A stretch of DNA of 42,719 nt, from positions 1 to 42,719 of the forward strand of contig JAEZYU010000102.1 of assembly GCA_023418915.1 (NCBI GenBank), read 5' to 3'. Every line of letters begins with the position of its first letter. Position 1 is the first letter of the stretch. The stretch comes from Bacillota bacterium (GTDB lineage: Bacteria > Bacillota > Clostridia > Acetivibrionales > DTU013). Shown here in pieces: positions 20,501 through 28,026 of this stretch. The position numbers and the translations under genes were made by a program. The notes under the pieces were generated by a model. The model had not been told where the DNA came from. It did no database searches and saw nothing but the letters and a program-made list of their open reading frames with translations.

Positions 20501-23500
20501 CTCGCCCCTTCCATTGGTGTAAACCATTTCACACAGAGCCTCCGGATAGACTCGGAACAAATAAAGCTTGTCCTGCAATGGCTTTAGGGTCACGGTCATG
20601 GATCCGGTCATTCCGGTAAGGGTGTGGTCGGCAGTCACCACCGAGCTTCCGGGGCTGTCTCCCCGCAGCAGCAGGGAAGTGCCGGGAAGGAGCACGGGAT
20701 TATAGTCGTCACCGATACGCTTTCCGCTATACCAAAGAGAAACACTCTCTCCATCCACCTTCCAGGTGACCCGGTCGGCTATGGCGCTCCATACATAGGA
20801 TCTGTCATCGATTTTTACCGTTCGCAGCAATTCTTTTCCGATCGCAGAACGAATCTGGAGAAAGTTTATGTTGCGGATTATCTCTTCATCTTCAAAATCG
20901 TAGCCCATGGTTAGCGAGCCCGGATTCGGGAAGCCATCCACAAGCATTCTCATAGCAGATGAGTTGTAGACATAGACATTGTAGGAATCAAAGGACCATG
21001 CCTCATCAGAAAGATTCTTCGCCTTGAGGCTCACGGTGTAAACATCCAGCAGACGGCTGCTGTCAACGGTGCTGATATTTACATCCACGGGTCTGATAGT
21101 CGCAGGTGCAGCCGTTGATATGACCGGAGCGGCATCACTGTTTCTTGTGACATCCAGCGAAAACTGGGTGTCGGAAGCTTTGTTTTCAATATCAAACTCC
21201 ACTGTGAAGCCATCGGCACTGTCCAGCAGAAATACCGATTCAGGACGGATCAGAGAGGCCTTTGCAGGCATCTGACGTACGCGGATATTGGCCTGTGCAG
21301 TCAAGGTGCTGCCGGATTGCATGTCCGGGGCGCTGATTTCGAGTATGTAACCGTATTTATTCTTTTCGGTGACCTTTGTGAGCATACCTCCAGGCACAGT
21401 ATATGAATTCAGCGGCGCTTGTGCTGCAGCCTTTAATGTCTCGCTTGACAGTATGCTGCCTTTTTCCATGGAGTCATCATCATATATGACCTCATATAGC
21501 GTGAAGGTATATGAGGTCTCAGTTCCCGGGCCGCCATACATGTCGTTCCGGTCAGTCAGGTTGGAGGAAAAGCTGATTTTTGCATCGCTGCCTGTCAGAA
21601 TGTCCTGATTCTTAATGCCGTTCGGCACATAGAGGTACGCATCCTGAGATTCCAGCACTGTAAGAGTGCGGCTTGTAAAGCTGACCACATCCTCGTTCAG
21701 AGGGTTCGACACTGCCAGGGTAAAACAGACCTGGCCTGTGCCCGTTAATAAAATCATACCGTTTTCATCGATTTGGGCAACACTTTCATCGCTGCTGGAC
21801 CAAATGAAATATTCAGGTCCTACCCAGGTGGCGTCGACATTTAGTATATATCCCAAGGCAAGCGAAGTCCCTGCATTGACAAAAATCTGGTCTGCCGGGG
21901 GCCAATAAATATAGTTCAGCGTAATAACAGTTTCGTCATCCACGAGTATAAGGGGCTGGACAGGATAGACCGTGGCCAGGCTGTCGATCGGCTTATACCC
22001 GCTGCCGGTATCCATATATATCTCCAGCACATAGAACACACACTCCCCCGTGTCGTTTTCAGGCGCAGTGAAAGAGCCCGTTAGCCCGGTGACCCGCAGG
22101 ATGTCCGTCTGAACAGTCAGCGGGATATCTATAGTGCCTTCGGCGGTTATCGCTCTGGCTTTTACCGCAGTTGAGATATTGCCCTCACTTAACCGGGAAT
22201 CATCTAAAAGCCAGTTGCTAAGGGAAGTATCCTGCTTGATGGGGATCAAGACAGCCGCCGACATATTGCGGCCGGTCCCCTGATCAAGGCTGACCGAGGG
22301 CTCTGCACAGTAAGCAAAGGTAAGCATTGGGTCAAACAAAATATCCACTGAGGCACTATCGCTTGCCGAATCCTCCGCAGCTTTTCCGGAAAGGTCTATG
22401 GCGCCGGTGATATCGGAGACATTGACAGCAAAGCTGCCATCGTCCAGAGCTTCATCCCCTACCCGGTAAAGAAAGCTGACTTTTTGTGATATTGTTCCTT
22501 CCCGTTCCATCGGACGTATGACTTGACCGTCGACTGTAAAAGTAATGCCGTCGATACGGATCGGTTCGCTAAATCCAATGGTCACAGGGATCACATCCCC
22601 ATAATGAGCCTGGGGTATATCCGTTGAAACCTGTGTGACCTGAGGCGGGGCCTGGTCCGAGAAGTTTACCTGACGCTGCAGGTACTGCCCTGCCTCATCA
22701 GAAAATGAAACAGAGACGGCGCCGGGGGTCGTAGAATCGGTATTACTGAAAATAAAGTCCAGCTTATTATATGTTCCGTTTCCTTCATCAAAAGCACCAA
22801 GATTAACTACACCCACCGGTATGCATTGAGCAGATCCGTCGGAGAAAAATGACGTTCGGCTATTTGCTTCAAGGCTGAAAGCTTGTGACCTGGTCATCAA
22901 TGCTTCTCTGGGCGGCATATCGTTTTTGGCCTTTATTTCGTATATGATTTCCCGAGGCTCTTCAGACTCATTGAGTAAATGACCCTGTGGGAGATGTATA
23001 TGGGTAAACACGCTGTCATCGAGCATTTTCCGTATGTCCCCGGATATCTCGGCCGTAAACCTGAGCTCACCGCTTTCCGGCACGGGATAGATCCCATCGC
23101 TCCCTCCGTCCGCTTCATCAAAATCGATGAGTTCTGTATTGACTGCATTCTCGTAGGCCGCTTCATAGTCAAATCCGCTTTCCACCGGCACAGGCACGGT
23201 AAGGCTCACACAGTCCCCATCAAACAGGGCGTTTTGTATGTCACTGCAATAAAGATAAAGGTAGTGTTCTCCTGTCCAATAAGTATTCGGGTCATTTGGC
23301 AATGCGTAATCTCCGGGTTTATCCGCAAAGGGAGTGATTTCGATCATTACTTCCTTTTCAGGTTCTGCCTGTGAAAGGACGACCTCTCCGGAGGTCGCTC
23401 CTGATATGTACATGTCTTCGGCACTGCCTGAAAGCACCGAGTAATTGAATGAAACCGGCTGCTCACCGGGATCATCCAGGTTGAAGCGAACCACGGCCGC

Positions 23501-23695
23501 TCGGGTGTCGGAAGCGGTTTCCCCTGCCTTGCCCGCAGTCACGATCTCATAGGATACCCGCGTACTATATGTATTTCCGGAGGGTCTGTGGATCACAGCA
23601 CCGTCCTCATTTTGTGCAATGGTCTGAGCCGGAGTCAGTGTAAATGCGATTGACAAAGTCAACATTAGTGCTAACAATCTTTTCAGCCTTTTCAT
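14504..23695 (-). CDS. Giant multidomain surface protein with C-terminal SLH domains (3,063 aa)
   Basis: Secreted, wall-anchored protein of unknown ligand. It has a signal peptide (KRLKRLLALMLTLSIAF, cleaved near AQTIAQ at about 28). In order I see a Calx-beta-like domain (about 45-150), an Ig-like domain with the block IGFSEPIRIDGITFTV (about 355-450), several more Ig-like and Big_2-like stretches to about 1400, and a beta-rich Gly/aromatic region at about 1480-1680. A Gly/Ser linker follows (about 1767-1812), then beta-propeller-like repeats (about 1812-2235), CARDB-like domains to about 2500, a cadherin-like beta sandwich (about 2550-2645), and three SLH domains (about 2880-3063). The ribosome site AAGGGGTG precedes the ATG at 23695. 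The start lies 128 bases from a divergent TetR gene with a palindrome between. Anchor position is C-terminal, opposite to the first giant protein. Confidence 0.9.
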   Translation of the reverse strand: MKRLKRLLALMLTLSIAFTLTPAQTIAQNEDGAVIHRPSGNTYSTRVSYEIVTAGKAGETASDTRAAVVRFNLDDPGEQPVSFNYSVLSGSAEDMYISGATSGEVVLSQAEPEKEVMIEITPFADKPGDYALPNDPNTYWTGEHYLYLYCSDIQNALFDGDCVSLTVPVPVESGFDYEAAYENAVNTELIDFDEADGGSDGIYPVPESGELRFTAEISGDIRKMLDDSVFTHIHLPQGHLLNESEEPREIIYEIKAKNDMPPREALMTRSQAFSLEANSRTSFFSDGSAQCIPVGVVNLGAFDEGNGTYNKLDFIFSNTDSTTPGAVSVSFSDEAGQYLQRQVNFSDQAPPQVTQVSTDIPQAHYGDVIPVTIGFSEPIRIDGITFTVDGQVIRPMEREGTISQKVSFLYRVGDEALDDGSFAVNVSDITGAIDLSGKAAEDSASDSASVDILFDPMLTFAYCAEPSVSLDQGTGRNMSAAVLIPIKQDTSLSNWLLDDSRLSEGNISTAVKARAITAEGTIDIPLTVQTDILRVTGLTGSFTAPENDTGECVFYVLEIYMDTGSGYKPIDSLATVYPVQPLILVDDETVITLNYIYWPPADQIFVNAGTSLALGYILNVDATWVGPEYFIWSSSDESVAQIDENGMILLTGTGQVCFTLAVSNPLNEDVVSFTSRTLTVLESQDAYLYVPNGIKNQDILTGSDAKISFSSNLTDRNDMYGGPGTETSYTFTLYEVIYDDDSMEKGSILSSETLKAAAQAPLNSYTVPGGMLTKVTEKNKYGYILEISAPDMQSGSTLTAQANIRVRQMPAKASLIRPESVFLLDSADGFTVEFDIENKASDTQFSLDVTRNSDAAPVISTAAPATIRPVDVNISTVDSSRLLDVYTVSLKAKNLSDEAWSFDSYNVYVYNSSAMRMLVDGFPNPGSLTMGYDFEDEEIIRNINFLQIRSAIGKELLRTVKIDDRSYVWSAIADRVTWKVDGESVSLWYSGKRIGDDYNPVLLPGTSLLLRGDSPGSSVVTADHTLTGMTGSMTVTLKPLQDKLYLFRVYPEALCEMVYTNGRGEEKSVVFSGEVGVYEESGIKGDVAFYPTGGAENVYGFNVIPHRTLIANQNSGSSFDLYPVNTVRLPIFNYNVTLELFDETTGEPYTGDIIVRGGVYYNDRYQQTTTINGKAGNGDQRVSADVKGRYTLAFRPADFTGRLLASDKLRYVIEVDSADNSHFPQYITIENDEIQAQRNSPLGVCVSKGVKAMNASSIQNGAIVFSQKFTIDGEERPMTKRLYIEEMPQSAELDMTVMVPYSSKDTYYRLKFVDPSTGLIASSPIGEQFHAYPFSDMVTLHFSFDFKKTISLALFALEPGQTGYYRPIISSTDGNWELKLSYQFEIQNLHDIPDMSYSLQYGKPGSEEYGDLTKIYMHFWNMYKSSEMISFAEDKDAVKEALEMMKGYYIDTNSLGLELKSTEDPLVYKGIIRFAVGSYSKDNPSGVFVGSGEHTSFKFMPGFSDTKAMAKGTYLKKAKEEMNKSRGLYKTYGGGAYVECLVYYSIEEREWKTSLIYGDFYLGGGGTYYRTYNGWVSFIPVTSSFEFSMTAELGLTILNSQVRNETAYIPRLRPVFSIYGFGGVGFDYKFVAFKAGGYGFAEHEQNYLWYTDSNGLKMDGQQLKIRGEVGVEYKIWLAFIKLSGKYVLADYSNSWNYNEYNEIQQKIAENEMERSAKKLIAPGEFSGSSKSAVLSGSGESPMLVLVPVEESIAFEDRSYLEAYERTWGSPGSDSGSGSGSVIGLGGGSGSGSDGGLSSGSIIGSGSRSGSESSRGMFALLSSEDLTNIWANAYPNAMPQLSDDGEMMVYLSDMGSEDLSDTAVLFAVKDGAGSFSEEGTEIHASDFPDSSPYLSGTGEGASAVWVRSFADVDGEAGSTAVMEDVINGLAASEVMAGIYKDGVFTAARLTDNIDPDLAPVTAASGDRAIAVWRSVKLGNMENPLDFTSDYIMYSIYDGSKWSEARCLFEGSIDRIRALNTAMLPDGTSAIVYQITEEGGDSEIICAVLDTNGEVVRTLRLTDNMTEDADPQITTAEFHDGAKRFVIGWNAQTERAESAVQMAAVNREGTLYSDFSLEVSDSTGAANYSNFRFTKGADRLEDLSLIWSQPGDADKDGTYEYGVYGIRLLVSDGNTASASGRQKLLALEEGRSLDSLDARVDPNTGKIHFVMLLTEANGESTLAAAVSEYENDFTVMEPEHGYEDLLPGLDMPVLFTVQNDGVDAITHIAIELHGQTFEFDDESIASGETGTYLVSYHVPETLADADFSVTAQFGEAGVTCIHTGVLKLGLPDVGIHQINITRETQRERGFRVLLRNTAFTGLKKGTHTVNLEIWDHSNFTDGSPLKTITVSEDDFDALNNSLLSVDVTLTEDDLQQLLDEKGELPEGGAWLLFRTVLAEGGNVIDDTDISNDTDFVNIYSLIENNGAAVSLTSLSETADGMTTVQVEAFNNSMQPINNGNIIVTLRDERGNALETRQTYDSSDGGGLLAIPGEDSKTASVQFSHTGYTADVTFARVSGESSLLSAMSLTGVPMEFDPNVFEYDLKSYGLSQTILTAVTEDPESAVTVAKNGVPVSTESPIAMSYGTTVFVITVTTGGTDTTYTVKVENNRLDEGTDPEDDDPVTPDKPDGGTSGDFLAELTIDGVRQRSLGIIRRDGRAVVPLGALAQEIFSGITDAALDIPLIPGVKGYTLEVPANFLAGQYTGATVTVSTELGSLRIPAGMLTGTEGTEGKTAGITIDAADKSMFPENIKAAIGDRPIISLTFTLDGEQIDWSNPDAPVTVSIPYMPTADELANPESIVVWYIDGSGNVVCVPNGRYEPLTGTVTFSTTHFSYYAVSYNQAEFKDVPKDAWYARAVSFIAARGITTGTGGGNFSPEAKLTRGQFIVMLMRAYGIAPEADPKPKDNFADAGDTWYTGYLAAAKRLGISAGIGNDMFAPEKEVTRQEMFTMMYNALKVVGQLPGGVSGKTLSEFSDADEIAPWAVEAMTLFVEAGIINGYAGKLTPADITTRAHMAQVLHIMMGK

Positions 23696-23752
23696 TTCTT
23701 TACACCCCTTGAACTTAGTCAGGATTTATATTATATTAAGAATGACTTTATG

Positions 23753-23764
23753 TGACCGTGGTCA
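23753..23764. promoter_or_regulatory. Palindromic operator in the TetR / giant-gene divergent promoter
   Basis: TGACC-GT-GGTCA is a perfect inverted repeat with further partial symmetry outside. A TATAAT for the TetR gene lies at 23781-23786 and one for the giant gene (minus strand) at 23730-23735. At 17-base spacing, both -35 regions fall in or beside this palindrome, and neither is a good consensus box. One bound TetR dimer could therefore silence both directions. Binding is inferred from layout and not shown. Confidence 0.5.
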
Positions 23765-23823
23765 TATTTTAAGTTAATTATATAATATTACATATACCGA
23801 TACAACAATGAAGGAGAAAAATA

Positions 23824-24447
23824 TTGAAAAAAGAAGAAACAAGTCGAAAAATGGAGAAAGGTGAAAGGACAAAGCAAAAGCTGTTTTCCGCTGCTGCTAT
23901 GCTGTTTAAGAAGCACAGTTTCACAGAAGTCACTGTGGACAGGATCGTAGAGGAGGCAGGAGTAGCCAAGGGCACGTTTTACATATATTTCGAATCAAAG
24001 GATGCCCTGATTGCCGCTTTCATTTCCGATTATGTTAAAAAAGTGGACATGGACTACCGGGCTGTTCTGGGATCGTTTCCGGTAGACACCTCTTCCTCCA
24101 AAATACTATTGGGATTGACCGTAAAGATAGCAGAAACACTTACTCGGATCATAGGCTACTCGAGCATAAGAACTGTATACCAGCTGCTGTTGGCCGATGA
24201 CATAGACATGGGTGCCATAAGGGGATATGACAGGGAACTGTATCAGGTATTTGCCAGTGTGCTGGAAAGAGGCATGGAACGCGGAGAATTCCGCTACACT
24301 TTATCTCCGGATGAGCTAGCCAGGCAATTTGTGATTGCCATAAGGGGCCTTTGCTATGAATGGTGTATCCGATATCCTGACTTTGACTTAAAGACACAAG
24401 CTCTTGCGCATTTTCAGCTGCTGCTGGACGGTATAAATAATTACTAA
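23824..24447 (+). CDS. TetR/AcrR-family transcriptional regulator (207 aa)
   Basis: DNA-binding repressor with an N-terminal helix-turn-helix at about residues 20-66 (TKQKLFSAAAMLF, then TVDRIVEEAGVAKGTFYIYF) and a variable helical ligand-binding C-terminal domain (about 75-200). The start is TTG at 23824 because AAGGAG stands seven bases upstream; the next ATG (23854) has no such site. It is divergent from the giant SLH gene, and the shared palindrome at 23753-23764 suggests that it controls that gene and itself. The inducer is unknown. Confidence 0.85.
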   Translation: MKKEETSRKMEKGERTKQKLFSAAAMLFKKHSFTEVTVDRIVEEAGVAKGTFYIYFESKDALIAAFISDYVKKVDMDYRAVLGSFPVDTSSSKILLGLTVKIAETLTRIIGYSSIRTVYQLLLADDIDMGAIRGYDRELYQVFASVLERGMERGEFRYTLSPDELARQFVIAIRGLCYEWCIRYPDFDLKTQALAHFQLLLDGINNY

Positions 24448-24461
24448 CATATGTTACCATG

Positions 24462-24665
24462 TCAATATTGCAGAGTTTCGTCGGAAATCTCAACTTGCTG
24501 CATAAAGAAGGAGCTTTCCGTGTTTGTTACCCTTCGATTCCCGTCTTTATCTTCATAAACAAACTGGAAGAAGCCCGGCTCATGACCTGCCCAATTATCA
24601 GTAATCGAATATCTTACCGGAACGCCTTTAAATACCGCCCAATGTGGGAATAAAACCGCTGTCAT
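24462..24665 (-). pseudogene. Unrecognised protein fragment
   Basis: This open frame of 67 codons has a protein-like composition (VRYSITDNWAGHEPGFFQFV, then EDKDGNRRVTNTESSFF) but no ribosome site at its ATG. Directly upstream, the neighbouring frame reads IKTLDDSGFIPTLGGI before a stop, which suggests a frameshifted remnant. I do not recognise the family. It lies between the TetR gene and an inverted-repeat element at 24692-24821. It could also be a chance frame. Confidence 0.3.
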
Positions 24666-24691
24666 CAAGTGTTTTAATCACTCACTGTTAA

Positions 24692-24821
24692 ATTTTTCAA
24701 CTAATGGGGCTATATTTATGGAATTATTTCAATATTTTATGCATAAAGGGTTACATAATTCCACTATATGCCGTATTATGGTAACTTAATATGGCATAAT
24801 CGTACCCATTTGTTGAAAAAT
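24692..24821. repeat. 130-bp MITE-like element with 17-bp terminal inverted repeats
   Basis: ATTTTTCAACTAATGGG (24692-24708) and its inverse at 24805-24821 match at 16 of 17 positions. Inside, TGGAATTAT (24719-24727) pairs with ATAATTCCA (24755-24763), and ATATGCC pairs approximately with GGCATAAT. There is no coding capacity. The nested symmetry fits a small non-autonomous mobile element, or a structured AT-rich palindrome. No transposase in the window matches it. Confidence 0.45.
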
Positions 24822-24973
24822 CTATCAATTACCCAGATTATTAGCTTCATACCCCTTTTATTTCCTATGAATAACATATAGAATCCATTTTACAGTTATT
24901 ATTAATCTATTATCTACCTTACTAATTCTATTATTTAATGATAAACTATAGACGATCATGTTATATAATGAAT

Positions 24974-24999
24974 CATGTCAGGATTAGTATCATGACATG
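24974..24999. promoter_or_regulatory. Inverted repeat upstream of the beta-xylosidase gene
   Basis: CATGTCA (24974-24980) and TGACATG (24993-24999) form a 7-bp inverted repeat with a 12-base gap, about 26-50 bases before the start codon and just after a TATAAT at 24963-24968. Its position at the start of the message suggests an operator or a leader hairpin. No -35 box is obvious. The rest of 24822-24962 shows nothing I can support. Confidence 0.3.
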
Positions 25000-25024
25000 T
25001 ATATCTCAACAATGGGAGGTTATC

Positions 25025-27013
25025 ATGAAATACTATGTAGATGCAAATGCAGCAAAAGATGGCACAGGTTCCATCGAGAGACCATTCCGACGGATCAATG
25101 AAGCCGCAAAGTTGGCGCTTCCCGGTGATGAAGTGCTGGTAGCACCGGGAGTTTACCGGGAGTATGTGGATCCAGTTCATGCCGGTACTGAAGATGCCCG
25201 TATTACTTATTCCAGTACTACGCCTCTTGGTGCTGTGATCACCGGTGCTGAACAGATAAAAACCTGGCAGCATTACAAGGAAAATATATGGGTATGCCGT
25301 ATCGCAAACAGTGTTTTCGGCGAATACAATCCTTATACAACATTAGTGTATGGAGACTGGTATTTTGCAACACCGAATAAACATACCGGCTGTGTTTATT
25401 TGAATGACAAGGCGCTGTATGAGGCCACAGCTTTGGAAGAGTGTATCAAGGGCGAAGTCTATGAATGCAGCTGGGTACCGGAAGAATCTATTTATAAGTG
25501 GTATACCGAACAGGATGCGGATGCTGATGAAACGATTATTTATGCAAATTTTCAGGGTAAAGATCCAAATACAGAAAATGTAGAGATCAATGTCCGTCGC
25601 AGGTGCTTTATGCCTTCCATAAGCGGCATCGGTTATCATACAGTCAGAGGATTTAAAATTGATAAGGCTGCCACCACCTGGGCGCCGCCTGCAGCTTTTC
25701 AGGATGGCATGATCGGTCCTCACTGGAGTAAGGGCTGGACCATCGAGGATTGTGAAATTTCAAACAGCAAGTGTGCCGGCATTTCTCTGGGCAAATATCT
25801 AGATCCTGACAATGATCATTACTTTACATATAAATATGTAAAGAGTCCTACCCAGATGGAAAGAGATGCACTTTGCCGCGGCCAATATCACGGATGGCTG
25901 AAAGAAAAAATCGGCAGTCACATAGTTCGCCGCTGTAACATTCACCACTGTGAACAGGGCGGCATTATTGGCCGTATGGGCGGTGTGTTCAGTATCATAG
26001 AGGACAACCATATTCACCATATCAATAACATGATGGAGCTTGGCGGGGCGGAAATAGCCGGGATCAAAATGCATGCGGCCATTGATGTGGTCATGCGCCG
26101 CAACCATATTCACCATTGTACAATGGGGATCTGGTGCGACTGGCAGGCACAGGGTACGCGTATTACTCAGAACCTGCTGCATGATAACCAGCGGCCACCG
26201 TATGCCAAAAATCTTCCGGGAAGTATGATGTCTCAGGATATTTTTGTTGAAGTCAGCCATGGTCCAACACTGATCGATAACAATGTTCTGCTCTCAGACG
26301 CCAGCCTTCGTTTTGCGACACAAGGCGTGGCTATGGTTCACAACCTTATCTGTGGTGCATTAACCGACGTCGGCGGCGGAACAGGTACACGCTATACACC
26401 ATATCACATGCCACACCGTACGGAAGTGATGGGCTTTATGACCATTCTTCATGGTGACAACCGCTTCTACAACAATATCTTTGTCCAGAAATGGCCTTCT
26501 GAAGACTATGTGACCTATCATGATCAAAGTGTAGAACCCAGGCGGGAAAACAGACATGTCGGTACACATGTTTTCGATGATTACCCAACCTATGATGAAT
26601 GGATCGCACAGTTCGATTTTTCTCAGCGTCCTGACATGATGGCCTTAGAGCCTGCTCATACAGGTCATCTGCCAGTCTGGAGTGAAGGGAATATATATCT
26701 GAACGGTGCTAAACCATGGAAAAATGAAGTGAATGGTCTGTTCATTGAAAACAAAGATCAGAATCTTAAAGTAGAACTGGTGGAAAAAGACGGTCATTAT
26801 TATCTGAACACAAATGTATATGATTACCTCAAGGATTTCAGCGATCGGATGATCCACACCGAAATTCTCGGCAAAGCCTTCGAGCCGGAAGCATATTTTG
26901 AAAACGCAGATGGAACACCGATACGCTTTGATGCAGACTACTTCGGTAATCATCGCGGTATTCATGTCATCCCGGGTCCGTTCGCATCACCTTCTGAAAA
27001 TATTAAGCTATAA
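25025..27013 (+). CDS. GH120-type beta-xylosidase, right-handed beta-helix (662 aa)
   Basis: Probable intracellular glycoside hydrolase cutting xylose from xylo-oligosaccharides; there is no signal peptide. The start at 25025 (MKYYVDANAAKDG) has GGGAGGT upstream. The family call comes from extended resemblance, remembered rather than searched, to Thermoanaerobacterium XylC: the blocks GVYREYV, SVFGEYNPY, IYANFQGKDPN, EINVRRRCF, IGPHWSKGWTIED, EIAGIKMHAAIDV and MPHRTEVMGF. The XylC nucleophile lies in LDWEAQG and its acid/base in VFVEVSHGP. Here these are Asp372 in IWCDWQAQG and Glu409 in DIFVEVSHGP, with about 14 extra residues between them. Repeated IHHC turns fit the beta-helix. The neighbouring converging sugar transporter operon fits oligosaccharide uptake followed by hydrolysis. 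Confidence 0.85.
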   Translation: MKYYVDANAAKDGTGSIERPFRRINEAAKLALPGDEVLVAPGVYREYVDPVHAGTEDARITYSSTTPLGAVITGAEQIKTWQHYKENIWVCRIANSVFGEYNPYTTLVYGDWYFATPNKHTGCVYLNDKALYEATALEECIKGEVYECSWVPEESIYKWYTEQDADADETIIYANFQGKDPNTENVEINVRRRCFMPSISGIGYHTVRGFKIDKAATTWAPPAAFQDGMIGPHWSKGWTIEDCEISNSKCAGISLGKYLDPDNDHYFTYKYVKSPTQMERDALCRGQYHGWLKEKIGSHIVRRCNIHHCEQGGIIGRMGGVFSIIEDNHIHHINNMMELGGAEIAGIKMHAAIDVVMRRNHIHHCTMGIWCDWQAQGTRITQNLLHDNQRPPYAKNLPGSMMSQDIFVEVSHGPTLIDNNVLLSDASLRFATQGVAMVHNLICGALTDVGGGTGTRYTPYHMPHRTEVMGFMTILHGDNRFYNNIFVQKWPSEDYVTYHDQSVEPRRENRHVGTHVFDDYPTYDEWIAQFDFSQRPDMMALEPAHTGHLPVWSEGNIYLNGAKPWKNEVNGLFIENKDQNLKVELVEKDGHYYLNTNVYDYLKDFSDRMIHTEILGKAFEPEAYFENADGTPIRFDADYFGNHRGIHVIPGPFASPSENIKL

Positions 27014-27017
27014 TTAA

Positions 27018-27091
27018 GGTGCCTGGCACGACACTTAGTCACTTATTGTCCATTAGTACCCAATAAGTGTCTAAGTGTCGTGCCAGGCACC
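27018..27091. repeat. Large REP-like inverted repeat between convergent genes
   Basis: Arms of 31 bases (27018-27048 and 27061-27091) match with one mismatch around a 12-base loop. The ends are GGTGCCTGGCACGAC and its inverse, sharing the GTGCCTGGCAC core with 9217-9237. It starts four bases after the xylosidase stop codon and ends seven bases before the permease stop codon, so it may serve both as a bidirectional 3' end. There is no T-run, so it is not a standard intrinsic terminator. Confidence 0.7.
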
Positions 27092-27098
27092 GCAAATA

Positions 27099-27983
27099 CT
27101 ACTCTTTTACACTGCCAATGTTAACAGTTACAAAATATTTCTGAAGGAATGGATACACCACGAGGATAGGTACAGTCGCTACGATAGTCATGGCAGCACG
27201 TAATGAATTCGGAGTGACCATGCTGCGTGACTGATTTGATTCGGCCAGATAATCCGGTTGTCTGACCCCCGACTGCATGGATGAGGATAGAATCTTCATC
27301 ATCTCATATTGAAGTGTACTCAATTCCTGCTTTGGCGCAAATATGAAAGAGTCGAACCATGAGTTCCACGAACCAACGGCGACCCATAGGGCGACGGTGG
27401 CCAAAACCGGCATACACAGCGGAAAAATAATACTGAAATATATTCTCATTTCGCTGGCACCGTCAATTCTCGCAGATTCCGTAAGAGACGGCGGTAATGA
27501 ATTTATGTATGTACGTATGACGATGACGTTGAACGCTCCCACAAGTGAAGGAATTATATAGACCCAAAAGCTGTCGATCAGACCCAGATTGCGGAACAGG
27601 AAATATTGTGGGATCAGTCCTGCGTTTATGTACATTGTCATTACCATAAATACTGTCAAAAACTTTCGGAAAACAAAATCCTTGTGGCTCAATACATATG
27701 CGAGTAAACCTGATAAAAACACGTTTAGCACCATTGTGAGCACTGTGCGTGCGACTGACACTATAAAGGCGTTAAATACTTTCTCTGTCTTAAATACGCT
27801 TTGATAGTTAAAAAGTGTCCAACTCCTCGGCCACAGGTAGAGTGAGCCTTTTATGGAATCTCTTGCATCGTTGAAAGATGTGATAAACGTGTTCCAAAGC
27901 GGATACAACATGACAACTACAACTATGCACATAAAGAGTGCAATAATCACATCAACAATCTTATCACCATTTGATTTTCTCAT
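27099..27983 (-). CDS. Carbohydrate ABC transporter permease, LplC/YtcP-like (294 aa)
   Basis: Inner-membrane channel subunit of a CUT1-type sugar importer. Six membrane spans are visible, beginning VIIALFMCIVVVVMLYPLW. The cytoplasmic EAA loop that docks the ATPase reads ESARIDGASEMRIYF, then IIFPLCMPVL (about 195-225). The start at 27983 (MRKSNGD) has GGAGG nine bases upstream, and an earlier in-frame start lacks one. It is last in the minus-strand operon binding protein, LplB-like, LplC-like, 43 bases after the previous gene. No ATPase gene is present, so a shared MsmK/MsiK-type ATPase elsewhere is likely. Confidence 0.9.
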   Translation of the reverse strand: MRKSNGDKIVDVIIALFMCIVVVVMLYPLWNTFITSFNDARDSIKGSLYLWPRSWTLFNYQSVFKTEKVFNAFIVSVARTVLTMVLNVFLSGLLAYVLSHKDFVFRKFLTVFMVMTMYINAGLIPQYFLFRNLGLIDSFWVYIIPSLVGAFNVIVIRTYINSLPPSLTESARIDGASEMRIYFSIIFPLCMPVLATVALWVAVGSWNSWFDSFIFAPKQELSTLQYEMMKILSSSMQSGVRQPDYLAESNQSRSMVTPNSLRAAMTIVATVPILVVYPFLQKYFVTVNIGSVKE

Positions 27984-28026
27984 TTCTATATACCTCCAAG
28001 CCGAATAGCACAACGAAGACGTTTTA

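Noticed and set aside
9331..24828. Sixteen-base identity TTGAAAAATCTATCAA at 9331 and 24813
   Set aside because: A match of this length is expected by chance at appreciable frequency in a window of this size, and flanks do not match.
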